Positions 9,635-22,079 of a DNA stretch of 64,000 nt are shown piece by piece. The position numbers and the translations under genes are program-made. Origin of the DNA: Xiphophorus maculatus. Its lineage: Eukaryota > Chordata > Actinopteri > Cyprinodontiformes > Poeciliidae. Under the pieces are notes generated by a model. That model worked only from the letters and a program-made list of their open reading frames with translations. It had not been told where the DNA came from and ran no database searches. The stretch spans positions 24,532,953 through 24,596,952 of the forward strand of contig NC_036445.1 in assembly GCF_002775205.1 (NCBI RefSeq). The letters run 5' to 3'. How positions within the stretch are numbered: the stretch's first letter is position 1; each line of letters starts with the position of its first letter.

Positions 9635-12634
9635 TCATCCAAAAATCCCATTTTCATAGTCATTGCTGGTATTCTGAAGAATAAAGGAGACTAGATTAGG
9701 CGTCACATGACTCTGGTATCATTTCCTGTTTTGTTTTTTTCAAAAACCTGTTCCTCTTCTCACCTCTTCGTTCGTTGCATGAGGACGAGACCGACACTTC
9801 CTTTAACAAGAAAACAAGAAGCTTCTATGAACAGAGTTTATTTTCTGGTGTCCCAATTCAGCAAAGCAACCAGAGCCAAATTCAGAATGACGTTCTGTGT
9901 TACCTACCAGACCCAGATGAGAATCGGTGGCAGCACAAGCAGAATAATCACTTTAATTCCAATACCAAGGACAATCAAAGGATGGACTGGGGGGAAAAAA
10001 ACAAGGAATAAACCACTAGAAATAATTAAAAGTAGCCACATATGTTTTAAACAAACCCCCAGTATCTTGAAGCTCTGAAGTTCAAATTAACATGAATGAA
10101 TTAAAGCTGTAAGAATGCGAGTTCTTCCCTTCCTCCAGGATTCCTACCCGTTTCTTCCACCGCCAGCAGCAGCTCAGCTGAACGGCTCTGGCCCGCGCGG
10201 TTCTGGGCCTGGCAGATATACGTCCCTGTGTGGGCCAACTCAACGGAGGAAATACTCAGCACCTGCCCTGAGCCCACCTGGAGCTCGGTGCTGGAGTTGG
10301 AGACGTCACTGCTGTACCACCAGGTGTAAGTAATTGCAGCAGGGCTGGCAGAACCTCTGCAGGTCAAAGTCACGCTGCTGCCGACCAGCAGAGGGTCAGA
10401 GCGGTTCACCTCAACGGATACGTTCAGCGGAGGATCTGGAGAAAGAACACAACCGTGGTTCCAGTAAAAATAGGTTGATAGTACATACACAGTGTCATGC
10501 AGAAGTAGTCATACTATTTGAAGTTTTCTTTTACATTTCATCACATTTCAACTACAAGCCTCGTTTTATTTTATTGTTTTCCGTGACAGTCAAAGCAGCA
10601 CATGGTTGAAGTGGAAGGAAAATGAGAACTTTCACCCCATTTGCAGATCTTTTAAAGCCTCCAATAGGTTTTATTCCAGGATTGTCCAGTATTTGTTTCA
10701 CCCATTTTTCTATCAACCCTTACCAGCTTCCAAAATATCCCCACAGCACGCTGCTGCCACTACCATGCTGCAGCATGGCTAAGGTGCGTTCGGGGTTATG
10801 TACAGTATAAAAGTCTTTTTAATATTCTTCCAGATTTGTGGTGGACAACAAATGATTGCCCCACCTGAGATTAGATGTTTAAAGCTTTGGATATTTTTCA
10901 ATCATTTGTTTTTAAACATTGCCACGTCTTTCTCCTTGACCTGTCTGCTGTGTCTCTTGGTCTTCTTGATGGACTTTGTTCATTGATGTTCTCCAACAAA
11001 CCAAACAAATTTGATATTGATTAATATCAAATGTATTCATCTTTATGTAGCATCATTATAGTGCTTACACCAAACATCCAGAGCCACAGGATCTGATTGC
11101 GAGGATTTTAGCCCCTCAAAAGCACATGAATAGTTTCCGGTATCTGTAGTCTGAGCCTGAAACGTTGGTTCTGCCACCGGACGTCCGTCTCTGAACCAGA
11201 TTATTTTGCCGTTTTGGCACTCTGTCTGACAGTCAAGGGTCACGCTGTCTCCGAGTCTCACTCTGTCGGGGCGTACGGTGGCTCTCAGCCCTGGAGATAA
11301 GCAAAGGCAAGACTTACACCACAAAAAGACATTCAACCAGAAAACAGAAACCTGAGAACATAAATCTGCTTTACCTGTGACAGAGAGAAACACTGACGTC
11401 TTACTGCGCCGTCCAAACTTATCTGTGTCAAACCAGAAGTAGTAATATCCAGTGTCGTTCTCCTGCAGGTCACGCAAAACCAGGCTGCAGTTGTGTGCAT
11501 GATCACCTTGATACTCAAAGCGACCATTATATGACGGAAGGCCTGAAAGCCTGACGCGTTCCCAGACGCCATTTTGATTCATTCCTCTGTCCCATGCGGT
11601 CCCTCTGACGGATTCCTCGTCTGGGTAGCTGTACGAACACCTGATCTCCACTGAAGACCCCCTCAACGCACAAATATCCGGGTTCTCAAAGGTCACCGAC
11701 CAGGCAGCACTCACTTTCTCTGCTAGTGAAAACACAAAATTAAACTTGTGATGACCGTTTTTAAATCATTTATAAGATCATGGGGAAAAGAAACTCAATT
11801 GACTTGGAAAAAATAATACGCCCCATGATTCAGCAGAACAGCCTTCAATAGCAATAATTTATAAAGTCGTAGTTTTTGGCATGGCTTCATTGGACTCTTT
11901 CATGTACAGTAAAAGCAGTTAGCAGCAGGTGTTGCTACTTTCCCTCTGAAACTCTATAAATGCATCACAGGAAACAAACAAACAAAAAACAAAGCATAAA
12001 GAAAAACACACTTCCAGCCTTATGAGCCAAGCTTTGTGCTTGAAGTTCATTTCACTTGCTTGTTCCCCCCCTGAGCCAAAAATCATTTAAATAAACATAA
12101 AGCTAATTTAACATGACATTCATAGCATTGCATGTGGGAACAGTTTACACAGGAAGAGCATTTAAATAATACATATCATGTCATCAACATTAATTTTGCA
12201 GTGGGAGGTATGTGGGATGATGCATTTGTAGATATGAGAAAAACAACACTTTTCAAAGTGTTTCCAAGCCTAAAGTGAAACTTTGACAGAAAACAACGAA
12301 ACTGAAGAGCTCCCATCACCATGGAAACGCAGCACTGTTGCAATAAAAGGTAACAGTTCAAGTTGAGGCTCAAACAGAAAACGCAGCTCCTCTTCAGTTT
12401 GTGTTTCCTAGCGTTGGTGCTTGATTCACAGACTGTATTTAACATATTTAACCTGGAATCAACGTTTTGAACAAATTCTTGGTCTAAGTTCAGAAATGAT
12501 CAAACATTAAGATGAGCCTTAAGAGGTTTGCTGCTCTTGCAAATGTAAAAGATTTTCAAGTAGAAATAATATTTAGAATAACTATATATTTACTTACCCT
12601 GCTGCAGCAGAAGAAGTATCAGCACTTGAATCAT
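9635..12634 (-). CDS. CD22/siglec-like Ig receptor with lysine in its membrane span
   Basis: Seven coding exons on the minus strand, given in reading order: 12598-12634, 11375-11719, 11069-11290, 10148-10435, 9908-9986, 9764-9800, 9635-9673 (348 aa). Every junction keeps phase and GT-AG. Exon 1 is a signal peptide start (MIQVLILLLLQQ). Exon 2 is a V-type Ig domain (SVEIRCSYSYP to NDTGYYYFWF), exon 3 a C2-type domain (SVTLDCQTEC to TGNYSCAF), exon 4 another (SVTLTCRGS to TGTYICQAQ). Exon 5 is the membrane span, about residues 300-323, reading VLGIGIKVIILLVLPP with Lys309 in the middle. Exons 6 and 7 give a 24-residue tail ending NDYENGIFG. In other receptors such a lysine pairs with the acidic residue of an ITAM adaptor such as DAP12 or FcR gamma, so an activating role is inferred. 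If the exon 5 donor is not used, a TAG follows within two codons and the tail is lost. Confidence 0.82.
10489..11005 (-). mobile_element. Decayed Tc1/mariner fragment in a receptor intron
   Basis: On the plus strand this reads as the antisense of the common fish Tc1 family: a degraded terminal repeat near 10489-10600, then a stretch with TATCCCCACAGCACGCTGCT and CCACTACCATGCTGCAGCAT, then CTCCTTGACCTGTCTGCTGT and the end GTTCTCCAACAAACC. It fills the intron between the second and third Ig exons of the minus-strand receptor, in the same orientation as the gene. Internal parts are missing and it cannot encode transposase. Confidence 0.75.
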
Positions 12635-15120
12635 GTTCTACAAGAACAAGAAACCGAGTTGATAGTTCATTTCTCAAAGCAAGCTGTAGTGATCGGGCCA
12701 ACCCACGGCTGCACAGCACTTCTAGAAAATAAAACAGATTTGAAGAAGTTTTAGGTGGAAGTTTGTCACAAACATGATCAGTAAGCACTATGTAAATCAG
12801 CCAGGATAGGAAGGGAGGAGTTTGTTTGTCCCTGATCACATGGTGAGTTTGAACCAGAATCTGATATTTAAGGTGAAATTGTAGAATAAAGAATGAAGAT
12901 CAGTGAATGTCCTAAGAGATAGCTGAAGAGCTGATGGAGATCAAATGGGGGCTGCTGATGTTTCTAGGGTGGTGAAGTTTCTTAAGTCTCCCGTTAAAAG
13001 AAAAAAAAAGAAAAGAAAAACAACAGGGTAAACTTGAGTTTTGTTTTGTTCTTCAGTTCCTAAAACAAATTTCGGTCATTATTTTTCCTCTTGTGGTGTT
13101 TGAGATATAATAATCTCTGTCAATGACACAGCAGGATCTTGAACGCAGGAGGTCTCAGTTTCAGCATGGATGACTGGAGCCAAAACCAGCTTTCATCTTT
13201 CACTACTGAATCAGAGTATTTTTAGAGTTTTTGTTTTTCTACTCCAACCGTTTTAAAGCGGCTGCCCATATGCCACCTACCCCCAATTCTGTGGCATTAC
13301 AACTTCCAACTTCAGGATGTCGAATTGGGATTTTAGTGCAGTTTGAACCCCGTCTCTCAGTTTTCCCAGCCACCCCTGAACTCATCGCTTACTCTCTCCA
13401 TGATTCCCAGACTGATCACACCTGATCTGAGGCGTGTAAAGCTCACCTGTTTTCTCCTGCCCTCTGCTGGACTCATCTGCAGCCCAGTCTTAGCGTTCCA
13501 GAAATTAGCTGAAGTCTCTGGACTTTGACTGGTCCATTCTAACAAGTGAATACTCTCTGATCTAAGTGGTTTATTTAATTTTTTGCAGCTACTACACATG
13601 TTTCCTCCAGTGTTTCCATTCATGACAACCATCTGCTCAATAGCGTGAAGCTTGTTTCTCATCTACTCACGTGAAAAGATGCCTCCGCCTGAGCCGTGGC
13701 TCTCTGCAGCTCCTCCAGGGTCGTCTTGGCTGCATCTCTGATTAATGCTTCCACGTTCAGTCAGTCGACCATGTCTTGATACGTTTGCAGTTGTGGCACA
13801 CTCTTCCTGTTTTGATGTGTTGAACAAAACATTACGTAACCTAACCCTGCTTTGACCTCTCTGCTGCCGTCCTTGAGCTTCATTAATCCCAATGAAACTC
13901 TCAATAAAACACATCGAAGTACAAGTCAGAAATACTAAGAAAAAGTACAAGGGTTGCAAAAACCTTTAAAAGTCGATTGGGCCACACATGTTGATAGCTT
14001 GGTTTCATCAGTGGGCCTCTTAGCTTGGTATTTAGGAAAATGTTTAGCTTGTTAATTGTCAAGTGAATTCATCTTTCCTTCAGGCTGCAGCAGGACGATG
14101 AACCTGCTGAACAAGTACGCTGGAGGTGTTTATACTGTATGTAGCACTGTTGATGTTGGAAGCAAGTAAAAGTGAAATCTTTTCTTGGCAAACATGCATG
14201 TGGGCACTAATATAAAGGTTTTTCATGGAAGGTTTTTATATTTTCATTCTCAAGAGAACAAAAGGTTTTGTGATGTACTTTTGAGCGACGCAGAAAGGAA
14301 ATGGAGAGCAGAGGAAACGTAAACATTTTTGACTGCGTAGCGTTTCTTGGTTGAAAAGCTCCACAGCTGCTCGACCTGTTTGCTGTTCTCAGAAATCTGC
14401 CCGGCTCGTCAGGAACTCTTCCACATTCCTCCAGGTGCCTCGGTCGTCTGACGTTCCTGTCTTGCTGGGGACAATTGAAGAGACCAAGGAGGTTTAGGCG
14501 CAGAGGGAGACACGAGGCGCCGGTTCACAGAAGCATCTGCATTCGGTGCATTTGTGAGGTCAGAAAAAAAAAGAGATAATTTTTATATCTGTAAATAGGG
14601 AAGCTGTCTTCAGAGCTAGGGAGGAATTTCTTGTGTAATCAGATTTCTCTTTCTTTATCTGGTATTTAACTAGAATGTGTCTGTGCCTTAATGTAGAAAG
14701 AAGGAAGCCAGGCTATAGTTTTGTTTCAGCAAAAGCATTTATGTAACATTATGAGTGCCTGAATGTGTTCTTAAATGTGATTCTACCAACAGTAACTTTG
14801 CGGCTGTTAATTATAGAAAATTAGTTGATGTAATTCATGTTGATTAATGAATTTACTGTATCGGTTTAATATTTTGGGATTTACTGAAGTAAAACCCAGT
14901 TCATTTCAGTTTATGCCAGGGAGGGTTTGAGTTGACAGAGGTGTCTAAAAACGCATACATGTCGTCACAATGTCTAGCTGCAACATTTTGGCAAACAAAT
15001 GTGAAATTTATTGCCGTGTTGGTTATTTAATCTTTATGAAAAGAGCTGTGTGCATTTTTCTAACTTGCCCAGAGGTTATCTGTAGGGAATAAGAGAAACT
15101 AACTGAGTCAAGCAGAAGAA
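12635..15120. other. Intergenic region between divergent Ig genes
   Basis: Separates the start of the minus-strand receptor from the start of the plus-strand single-Ig gene. It contains an old Tc1 fragment (13470-13965). The rest, including 14.0-15.1 kb, shows no convincing exon; a pyrimidine-rich stretch with AG followed by GCTGCAGCAGGACGATG near 14.08 kb could be a leader exon but has no support beyond the splice-like context. Confidence 0.5.
13470..13965 (-). mobile_element. Decayed Tc1/mariner fragment
   Basis: Plus-strand reading is antisense to transposase: GGACTTTGACTGGTCCATTC, then CTCTGCAGCTCCTCCAGGGT, GCATCTCTGATTAATGC, GACCATGTCTTGATACGTTT with GCAGTTGTGGCACACTCTTC, and a degraded terminal repeat with CAATAAAACACATCGAAGTA. 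The pieces are family-specific but not in one undamaged order, so it is rearranged and dead. Confidence 0.75.
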
Positions 15121-16783
15121 ATGGCAGAGAAGATAAAAGTTTCTCAGATCTGCTGGCTGCTCCTGGCGGTGCTTCAAATCACTGCACCTTCTTCAGGTAA
15201 ATAACAACACGAACGTCACAGACGCGTTAGCAGCTGCCTGCACTGAATGCTTTGCATTGTGTGCGTTGAATTTGAGGCGTAGATGTTATCACCGCAGCAG
15301 AAGTAAAGAGGTGACCTGGCATTTTTCAGTCTAAAGACTCATGGTGCAGAGAATCTTCATTATTACATGTTAAAAGTAACGTTAGCAGTATGTTACATTT
15401 AGTGAATAAAGTGCCAACTAGACTGTAAATCACAGATTATTATTATGACAACACATTTTACACAATGAAGCCAAAAATTATTCTTATGCCTTAAATTATT
15501 ATTATTATTATTATTATTATTATTTTTTATGTTACCAGCATGTTTCTTAGGACTGGAACTAAATGTTTTATTTTTAAAGAGTCCCAGCTTAAATATGTTG
15601 AGGACCTCAAAAAACTTGAAGCTCTTGAATCCCCCCCCCCCCCACTAACTATTAAGATGGATATCAATCTTCTAAATGTCATTTTTTAAAATAAAATGTT
15701 AATTGTTTTATTCTTTCAAACCCAATCCTGAGTTTGCATTTTATTTTTCTTTGTGCTCGTCTCGTTTCTCCTCAAAAACAAATTTCTAGTTTAAACAAAA
15801 ATTCAATTCAAATGCAAATCTGCAGTTACATTTCAGATGTATCAGCATGTTTTGGTTTTTTTAAATAGAAAAAAACACCCTTTCACCCTATTTTGATGTG
15901 CTTCTTTTGTTTTTAATCTTCACCTGCCTCAGCACAAGACGCCACGACCTCCTCGGCGAACTCTACCGACACCTCAGCTCCAAAGAACGTCTCTGGCTAT
16001 CGGACTCTTCCGACTGATGTCAGAGTGGCCGTGGGCGAGCCTGCAGAGTTCAGGTGTGGAGTGCCTGAAGCCTCCAAAAGCCTCACATTCACCTTTTACA
16101 GCAGCCATGGAAACTACACCCTCTCCTGCCCCAACGGCAAGGTGGAGGACATTCCCCAGGTGAGACGGTCACGACGTTGAAGCTGTTCGTTCACCTCGTA
16201 CAGTAAAGTTAATTTCTTCAACTGCGAGCTTTTTCTTCTCCCTCTGTCGCCTCAGGCTCCGTATGGGCGTTGTGAGGTGAAGGGTGGTGAACTGGTGGCG
16301 ATTTGGACCCTCAAAGGAACCTCGTACTCTGACAACGACACGCTGGTCGTTTGTCATCAGTCAAACGATCCAGAAGACTGCTCCGCTGTCCTGCATGTCT
16401 ATGGTGAAATCAGGAAACATTGTGTGAATTACACATTGCATATGTGATGTGATCAGTCGAAATCATTCTGCTTAAACTTCTTCACACCTGCCTGCAGATA
16501 AAGGTGCCAGCTATGCTACCCTCGTTGGATGTGTGATCGGAGGATTCTTTGGGGTCCTTTTGATTTTCGGCCTCATTTTTCTCCTGATGCCAAAATCCAT
16601 GACGATTCAGAACTGCCTTGGTAAGCAGTGACTTAATGTTTATGTGGCAAATGTAGAAACAATAACAACAACAAAAAGGAGAGCAATCTGACAAAATCTT
16701 AAGGACTGATGCAATATGCAAAATTGTTGTTTTTAGATGAAGAGGACATCATCGATGACCTGGACTCAATCGTAAAAGAGTGA
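15121..16783 (+). CDS. Single-Ig-domain membrane protein, acidic tail, unrecognised
   Basis: Five coding exons: 15121-15196, 15933-16159, 16256-16403, 16498-16620, 16737-16783 (206 aa), all GT-AG and in phase. Exon 1 gives a signal peptide (ICWLLLAVLQITAPSS). Exons 2-3 encode a Ser/Thr-rich stalk and one Ig-like fold with AEFRCGVPE, an invariant-like Trp in VAIWTL and LVVCHQSND, plus three extra cysteines. Four N-glycosylation sequons are present (NST, NVS, NYT, NDT). Exon 4 is the membrane span (ATLVGCVIGGFFGVLLIFGL). The tail ends DEEDIIDDLDSIVKE, which has no tyrosine but contains an acidic D-E-E-D-I-I pattern resembling dileucine endosomal sorting signals. I do not recognise the family. 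It lies among the Ig receptor and FXYD genes and probably acts at the leukocyte surface, which is an inference from its neighbours only. AATAAA occurs near 16.93 kb. Confidence 0.8.
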
Positions 16784-18663
16784 ACCAAGAGAAAGAATCG
16801 AAGCAAAGCTCCATTCATCTGCCAGTTTTTACTTCTAATTCCAGTTGAACCATGTTATACAGATGATATTGGCTTGTCTCTACCTGCCGCACATCTTCCT
16901 TCTACATTCAGTCATTGGATGACGGCCATCATAATAATAAAAATAATAGATAATACTGATGAGCATTGAGTCACTTAAATGCACTACCACAACCTTTCCA
17001 CTTGAGGGCAGCACTTTTATGAAGACAGTCTAAACCACAAAATGCAAAACAAGAAACACAAGTTGCTTTTCTGCACTAATATTGGGGATGTGAATAGTGA
17101 TTATTATATTTTTTATTGTGGTTTATGTGCACAGCATCAACAAAGTCACAAGTATCTGAACTAATTTGCCTTTTTCCCCCCACTTTTCAGTATGAGTTTG
17201 GAGTTTATTTTAAAACAGTTCACAAGCGAACACATCAGTTTGATATGATCAAGTCAGCAGGCGAGTAGAAATGTACAAATTAAAGCGATCTGTTGCATTT
17301 ATGGTCGACGCCCATTTACTGTCAAACCTTATCTCAGAGTCTTTGTTTAGGACACATTAGCAAGACAGAGGATACATGTACAATTCTTCAAACTAAGCTG
17401 GCCTCGCCACCAACTCAGTCACCGATAACTAACTCAGACCTGCGTATTTTACTGTTTTGTTACTTATTTAACATGCACCCAACTTTCATTTTAAATCAAT
17501 AATTTTAGATTTTATCCAGTGATTAAATTATCTTCCCATTGTTATTGTTGATCCTGTCAACTCGCTCTTCCGTGGTTTAGGTGGCTTCTATAACAAAAAA
17601 TAAAGCTGTTTACTGTCACAATAATGCCACTCAGCTTTTTGTCAAACCTTAAATTGTTGGGTAATGCAGCAAACCGTGAATTCTGAAATATCACAAATTC
17701 TTGTTGTTAAAGACAGCGTTAAAAAAAACCTAATAGCCCATCAGTAACAAAGTGAATTATGTTGAATATGTGAAATCTGAACTCTGCTGCAATAATGTTT
17801 CATATTTACATAAAAAGGCACACTGAAATGGAGTAGATTGTAAATGTGAAGGGAACAGAAGAGTGATGCCCCCTAGTGGTGACAGTGGTGATGTAGCGGT
17901 GATAGTGGTGTTTATATTTATAAGTTATTGCAATCATTCCTCAATTATTCTTAGATTTTTATACTCTGCAGGGAGAGTTATTATTCACAAATGATATAAT
18001 CTTGAAGTTTCCAGCCTACTACAATTATTCCACGAGCACAAAGACCTGTCTCACATATCCCAAAAAGCATCTAATGTTCCACAAGACCTTTGAGGAAATA
18101 TTCTATAAACTGCTAAGACAAGAGCGGAACTTTTAGGAAACTTTTTTTCTTTAGGAAAAGAAAATCATATCGACAGCTATACAAGGTGGTGGTAGCATGG
18201 AGGCCTGGGCCTGTGTTTCCTCTTGGGGACTTAAACAATATGTTGTAAATGATAGAAGCATTAATTTAACTCTCAATTCCTGAAGGATATCAACCAACTA
18301 TTAGTTTGTGTTCTTAAGTTTAAGCCTACTTGGGTTATTTAGCAAAAATAATAATCCAAAGAACACCATCAAATGCAAATCAAACCTTAAACAAACTCTT
18401 AAATATGGTTTAATGAATAGTCTCCTTTCAAATGACCCCAAATGTTTGATGGAAGTTGTTGCTGCAAAGGTTATTGGGTTACTTTTTCACTCAGGTCCAG
18501 GTTGGTTTAGATAAAAAAAATCATCATTTGAAAACTGCATCTTGTATTTTCTCGGCTTGTCTTTGAATTGAAATTTGCTTGCCGAGACAGAAAGCAAAAG
18601 CAACATGTATGGGGGGCAAAAACACTCTCAGAGTACCATACCATGAGATCTGAAGTGGAAAAG

Positions 18664-18708
18664 ACACACACACACACACACCCGCCCACGCACACACACA
18701 CACACACA
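18664..18708. repeat. Interrupted (CA)n microsatellite
   Basis: Two CA tracts separated by CCGCCCACG. It is followed by a short direct repeat containing GGAGAGATTTC and GGGAGAGATTTC. Confidence 0.9.
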
Positions 18709-20439
18709 GGAGAGATTTCAGCGGGAGAGATTTCTCCCTGGCCTTTTAGCTGATACAACAGAGTTGGTGTGGAGCAATGTGTTGATTCAGCTGCTCATCA
18801 ACTCCTTGGTTCACTGTGTGCTGGATTCTGTTCCTCAAATCTGATTCTGGTAAAGTCAGAACCACCGAATGGGAAGTCTGCAGTTGTTCCAGGACATGAC
18901 AAAATAAAGGCATGTGTGTCGGAGTAAGAGAGGTCATGCTAGCTGCTGGGCTGCTCAAAGGGTTCTGGATTTGACTGTGAAAAAAAAAAACATCAACAAA
19001 AAAACAAGTCTTTTAAGTCTGCGTAAAAGTAGTACAATACATTCATTTGAAAATGAAAAGGAATGGATGAATTCCTGCACATCTGAATGGGATAGTAATA
19101 TGAATTCAAAATGTAGCTGATGTTTTTCAATAAATAAGTGTATAAACATATTAATGCAAACAAGGGTAATGTTTGTGGCCAACACCTCTTCCTTTCAAGG
19201 TTAATTTCTGTGACATTTTACCAAAACCTAGCAAAGATCTTCTGCTGATTGACTCACTACAATGTGACTTAACCTGTGCTAGGACCTTTACTAGTGCTGT
19301 TTATGGACAAACACACTTCAATACCACCATAACAGAGGTGTGTGTCTGGCCAGTGAGTGTAAGATAACCTTCACTGTTTCCTGTGCACTCATACTGTGAC
19401 CTTTCACTGACAATAAATGACTTTGGGGACATCATGTTTACCAAATATCAGGAAACAACGGTCAAAATATTCCAGAGGAAAGTCAAAAACAAACGGAGAA
19501 AGGTCAGAGGTGGAGCTGTTAATTAGTTTTTGCAACTTTTAGTAAAACTGTGACCTTCTACTGATCTCTGTATTTGTTTTGATTGTCGTTTTAGGTTACA
19601 TAGTGAAGGCAAAACAGAGCTCTGCACGGTTCAGAATATTCTTTAACCTCAAAATATATTTTAATGATTAAATGTAAAGGACACATATGTTGATTGTAGC
19701 TTTAGTGTGTCTATAGGAATAATAACCTTTGATAATACTGTCACCAAACTACTGTAAGTGTTAATATGGACAGGAGCATCTGCAACAAGAGATCCACTCT
19801 ATTCATACACCATAAACTTAATACTCATCAGCTATTCATGAAATATACTGATCAATATTCCAGTTATTATTAACTCTAAATAAATTAGTATTTAGCCTTG
19901 ATTTGAAGAAACTCAGCCTTTCTGTTTCAGTTTTAACAGCAGTATTCCTGCATTGAGTATCTCCCGTACATTAAAGCAATCATCGTGTAATTTAATCTTT
20001 GGCATGAGAGATGTCTTAGAGCACAGTGACCATTATCTAATCTCATTAGCAGGAGCAGTCAGATAAATGGCCGTAGAGCATTCGGATGTTTTCCTTTTCT
20101 ATCCCACAGAGGCGACACACGCTGGACTCGATTTCAGTCTGAATATTCCAGCACTTAAAGTCTTAGATATTTGGTAAATAAACCTGAACATTGTTAACAT
20201 TTATGGAATAATGTGGTAACAAACAGCAGCAATGGCCAAACAATGACAAGGTGATTAACTCTGGGTTTTCTCTACTTTCTCCAATGTCATCAGGTATCAG
20301 CTGCTAAATGATGCTGATATCATCACTTGCATACAAACCTTGAGGTATTTCTTTGTCTTTGTCTTTGCGTCTCCTTCAGACGCGTCCCAGCAGCTCTCGC
20401 CTGTTAAGACGCTGCTTCTTTCTGCGTGACAGAGGCAGG

Positions 20440-20753
20440 TATAAATAGTCACGAGACTCAGACACACCGACCTGTATATTTTTGCACTTTGTGGTCACGT
20501 GCGTTGTAAGGAGAAGCGCCTGAAGATCTAACAAACTGAGAACAGACCGCTTCTCGCAGTGTTAAAAGCCTAATGCGTCTCAGACCATTTTTGTAGGAAG
20601 AAAAAATAACCGCTCTCTCCTGCTCAGGTAGTTAGAAGGAAAATGTCTGCCCCGCACCAGGCCAGCAGAGTGAAAATTACTCTACAGGGAGAAGGGCGCC
20701 GGGTGATACCTGGAAACCTGACAGAGCCCCAGAGACCAAAACAAAAACAATAG
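20440..20753 (+). promoter_or_regulatory. Orphan TATA promoter-like segment with a small frame
   Basis: TATAAATAG at 20440-20448 lies after a moderately GC-rich stretch and is followed by an E-box CACGTG near 20.497 kb, the core recognised by USF-type factors. A pyrimidine-rich tract ending CTGCTCAG near 20.63 kb could be a splice acceptor. It precedes an ATG at 20643 opening a 36-codon frame (starts MSAPHQASRVK) to TAG at 20753. No family was recognised and no downstream partner exon was found, so this could be a distal or alternative promoter for the FXYD gene 2.3 kb further on, or chance. Confidence 0.3.
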
Positions 20754-22079
20754 CACCTGTGGAGGAAGGAAAGAGAAAGAAGGAGTGGAAAAATACACAG
20801 TACAACACAAACTCCTTCCCTTGTGTCTTTGTGTTGCTTCTACATGAAACAATCTCACTGAAGATGAAAGCTTTAGGACAAAACACAAGAATATGACTGT
20901 AAATCATATCCTTATTCTGATGACTCAATTGTGGTGAATAGTTCATGGAGTTTCATGTTTTAGAGGAAAAATCTCTGGCAGTGATGGATTTATAGTTTGT
21001 GGCTAATGAACCAAAACGTTTGGTGATGAAGATGCAATGAGGTTCACGAATAGGAGAGGTTTGTCATTATTTTTCTGTGGCGATGTACTCAGCAGCTGAG
21101 GTAGGATGGAAATAGGATAACTCCCCAGACAGGTTGGGTGACTTCATCATCTGAATATGTGTTATAGTGAGCCATTAAAACAAAGACGAGGATCAGCTGA
21201 ACTGGGCAGCAAAAAGATCATATTCAAGGATTCACCAACTATTTACACATCCTGCGCTTTATATTCGTGGACACATTTATTTCAGAAACATATGTTTGAA
21301 GTAAATAAATAAATGAGATTTCAGGTGTAGTGGAAAATAATACAAGAACAGAGATGATAAAGCCTGCCTGTCGGTTTTACGTTTCAGGTTGGCGTAAGTG
21401 AAAGGATTTGCAGCTGAGTGTGATGCTGACAGTGTGAAGCAGCACCTCTAGATCGCCAACACGTTCGCTTTATTGTGTTATTTTTTCTTAAAACTCGTCA
21501 GTGTTGAAGTGTACTTAGAGTCTCATGTACTGTATGTCAACTTAATTACTAAATGTCAATTAGGCTGGATGTCATTTGTCAAAATGACTTGAAATCTGTC
21601 AAAAAATAATGTTTGTCCAAAATGGCTTAAGCCTTTCTGTCTCTGAAAAAAATATTTATATTTATATTATATTTAAACAGAAAAGTTGTTAAATTGTTCA
21701 TCAAAGTTTCTTTTACGGTAAATGACCTTGATATAATATTTTTTGCCCACCACCAAGGACACAATTTAGTTTAGTTTTTTTCTTCACCTTTTTCATGCTA
21801 ATTGATCCCCCACTGATCTTGGGCTGACGGTTCGGTGCTGCATAATTTGTCTGAGTCGTATTTATTTTGAAGCGGTCAAATAACTATTAATGAATTTGAT
21901 CAGAAAATAGGTCCAACTATCCTCCAAGCATTCGCCATGCTGAATTGAGTGAGTCTTTCTCAGCGCAGACAGTGCATCAGCATGAGATTTTTATTTAGTA
22001 ACTTATGCTTGATTTAAACAGTATTTAAGTAGATATAGTTAGAAATTGGGTTTATATGGCTTACTAGTTCCAATCAAAA

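Noticed and set aside
13661-13960. 98-codon minus-strand frame as a host gene
   Set aside because: The sequence is the antisense-oriented remnant of Tc1 transposase.
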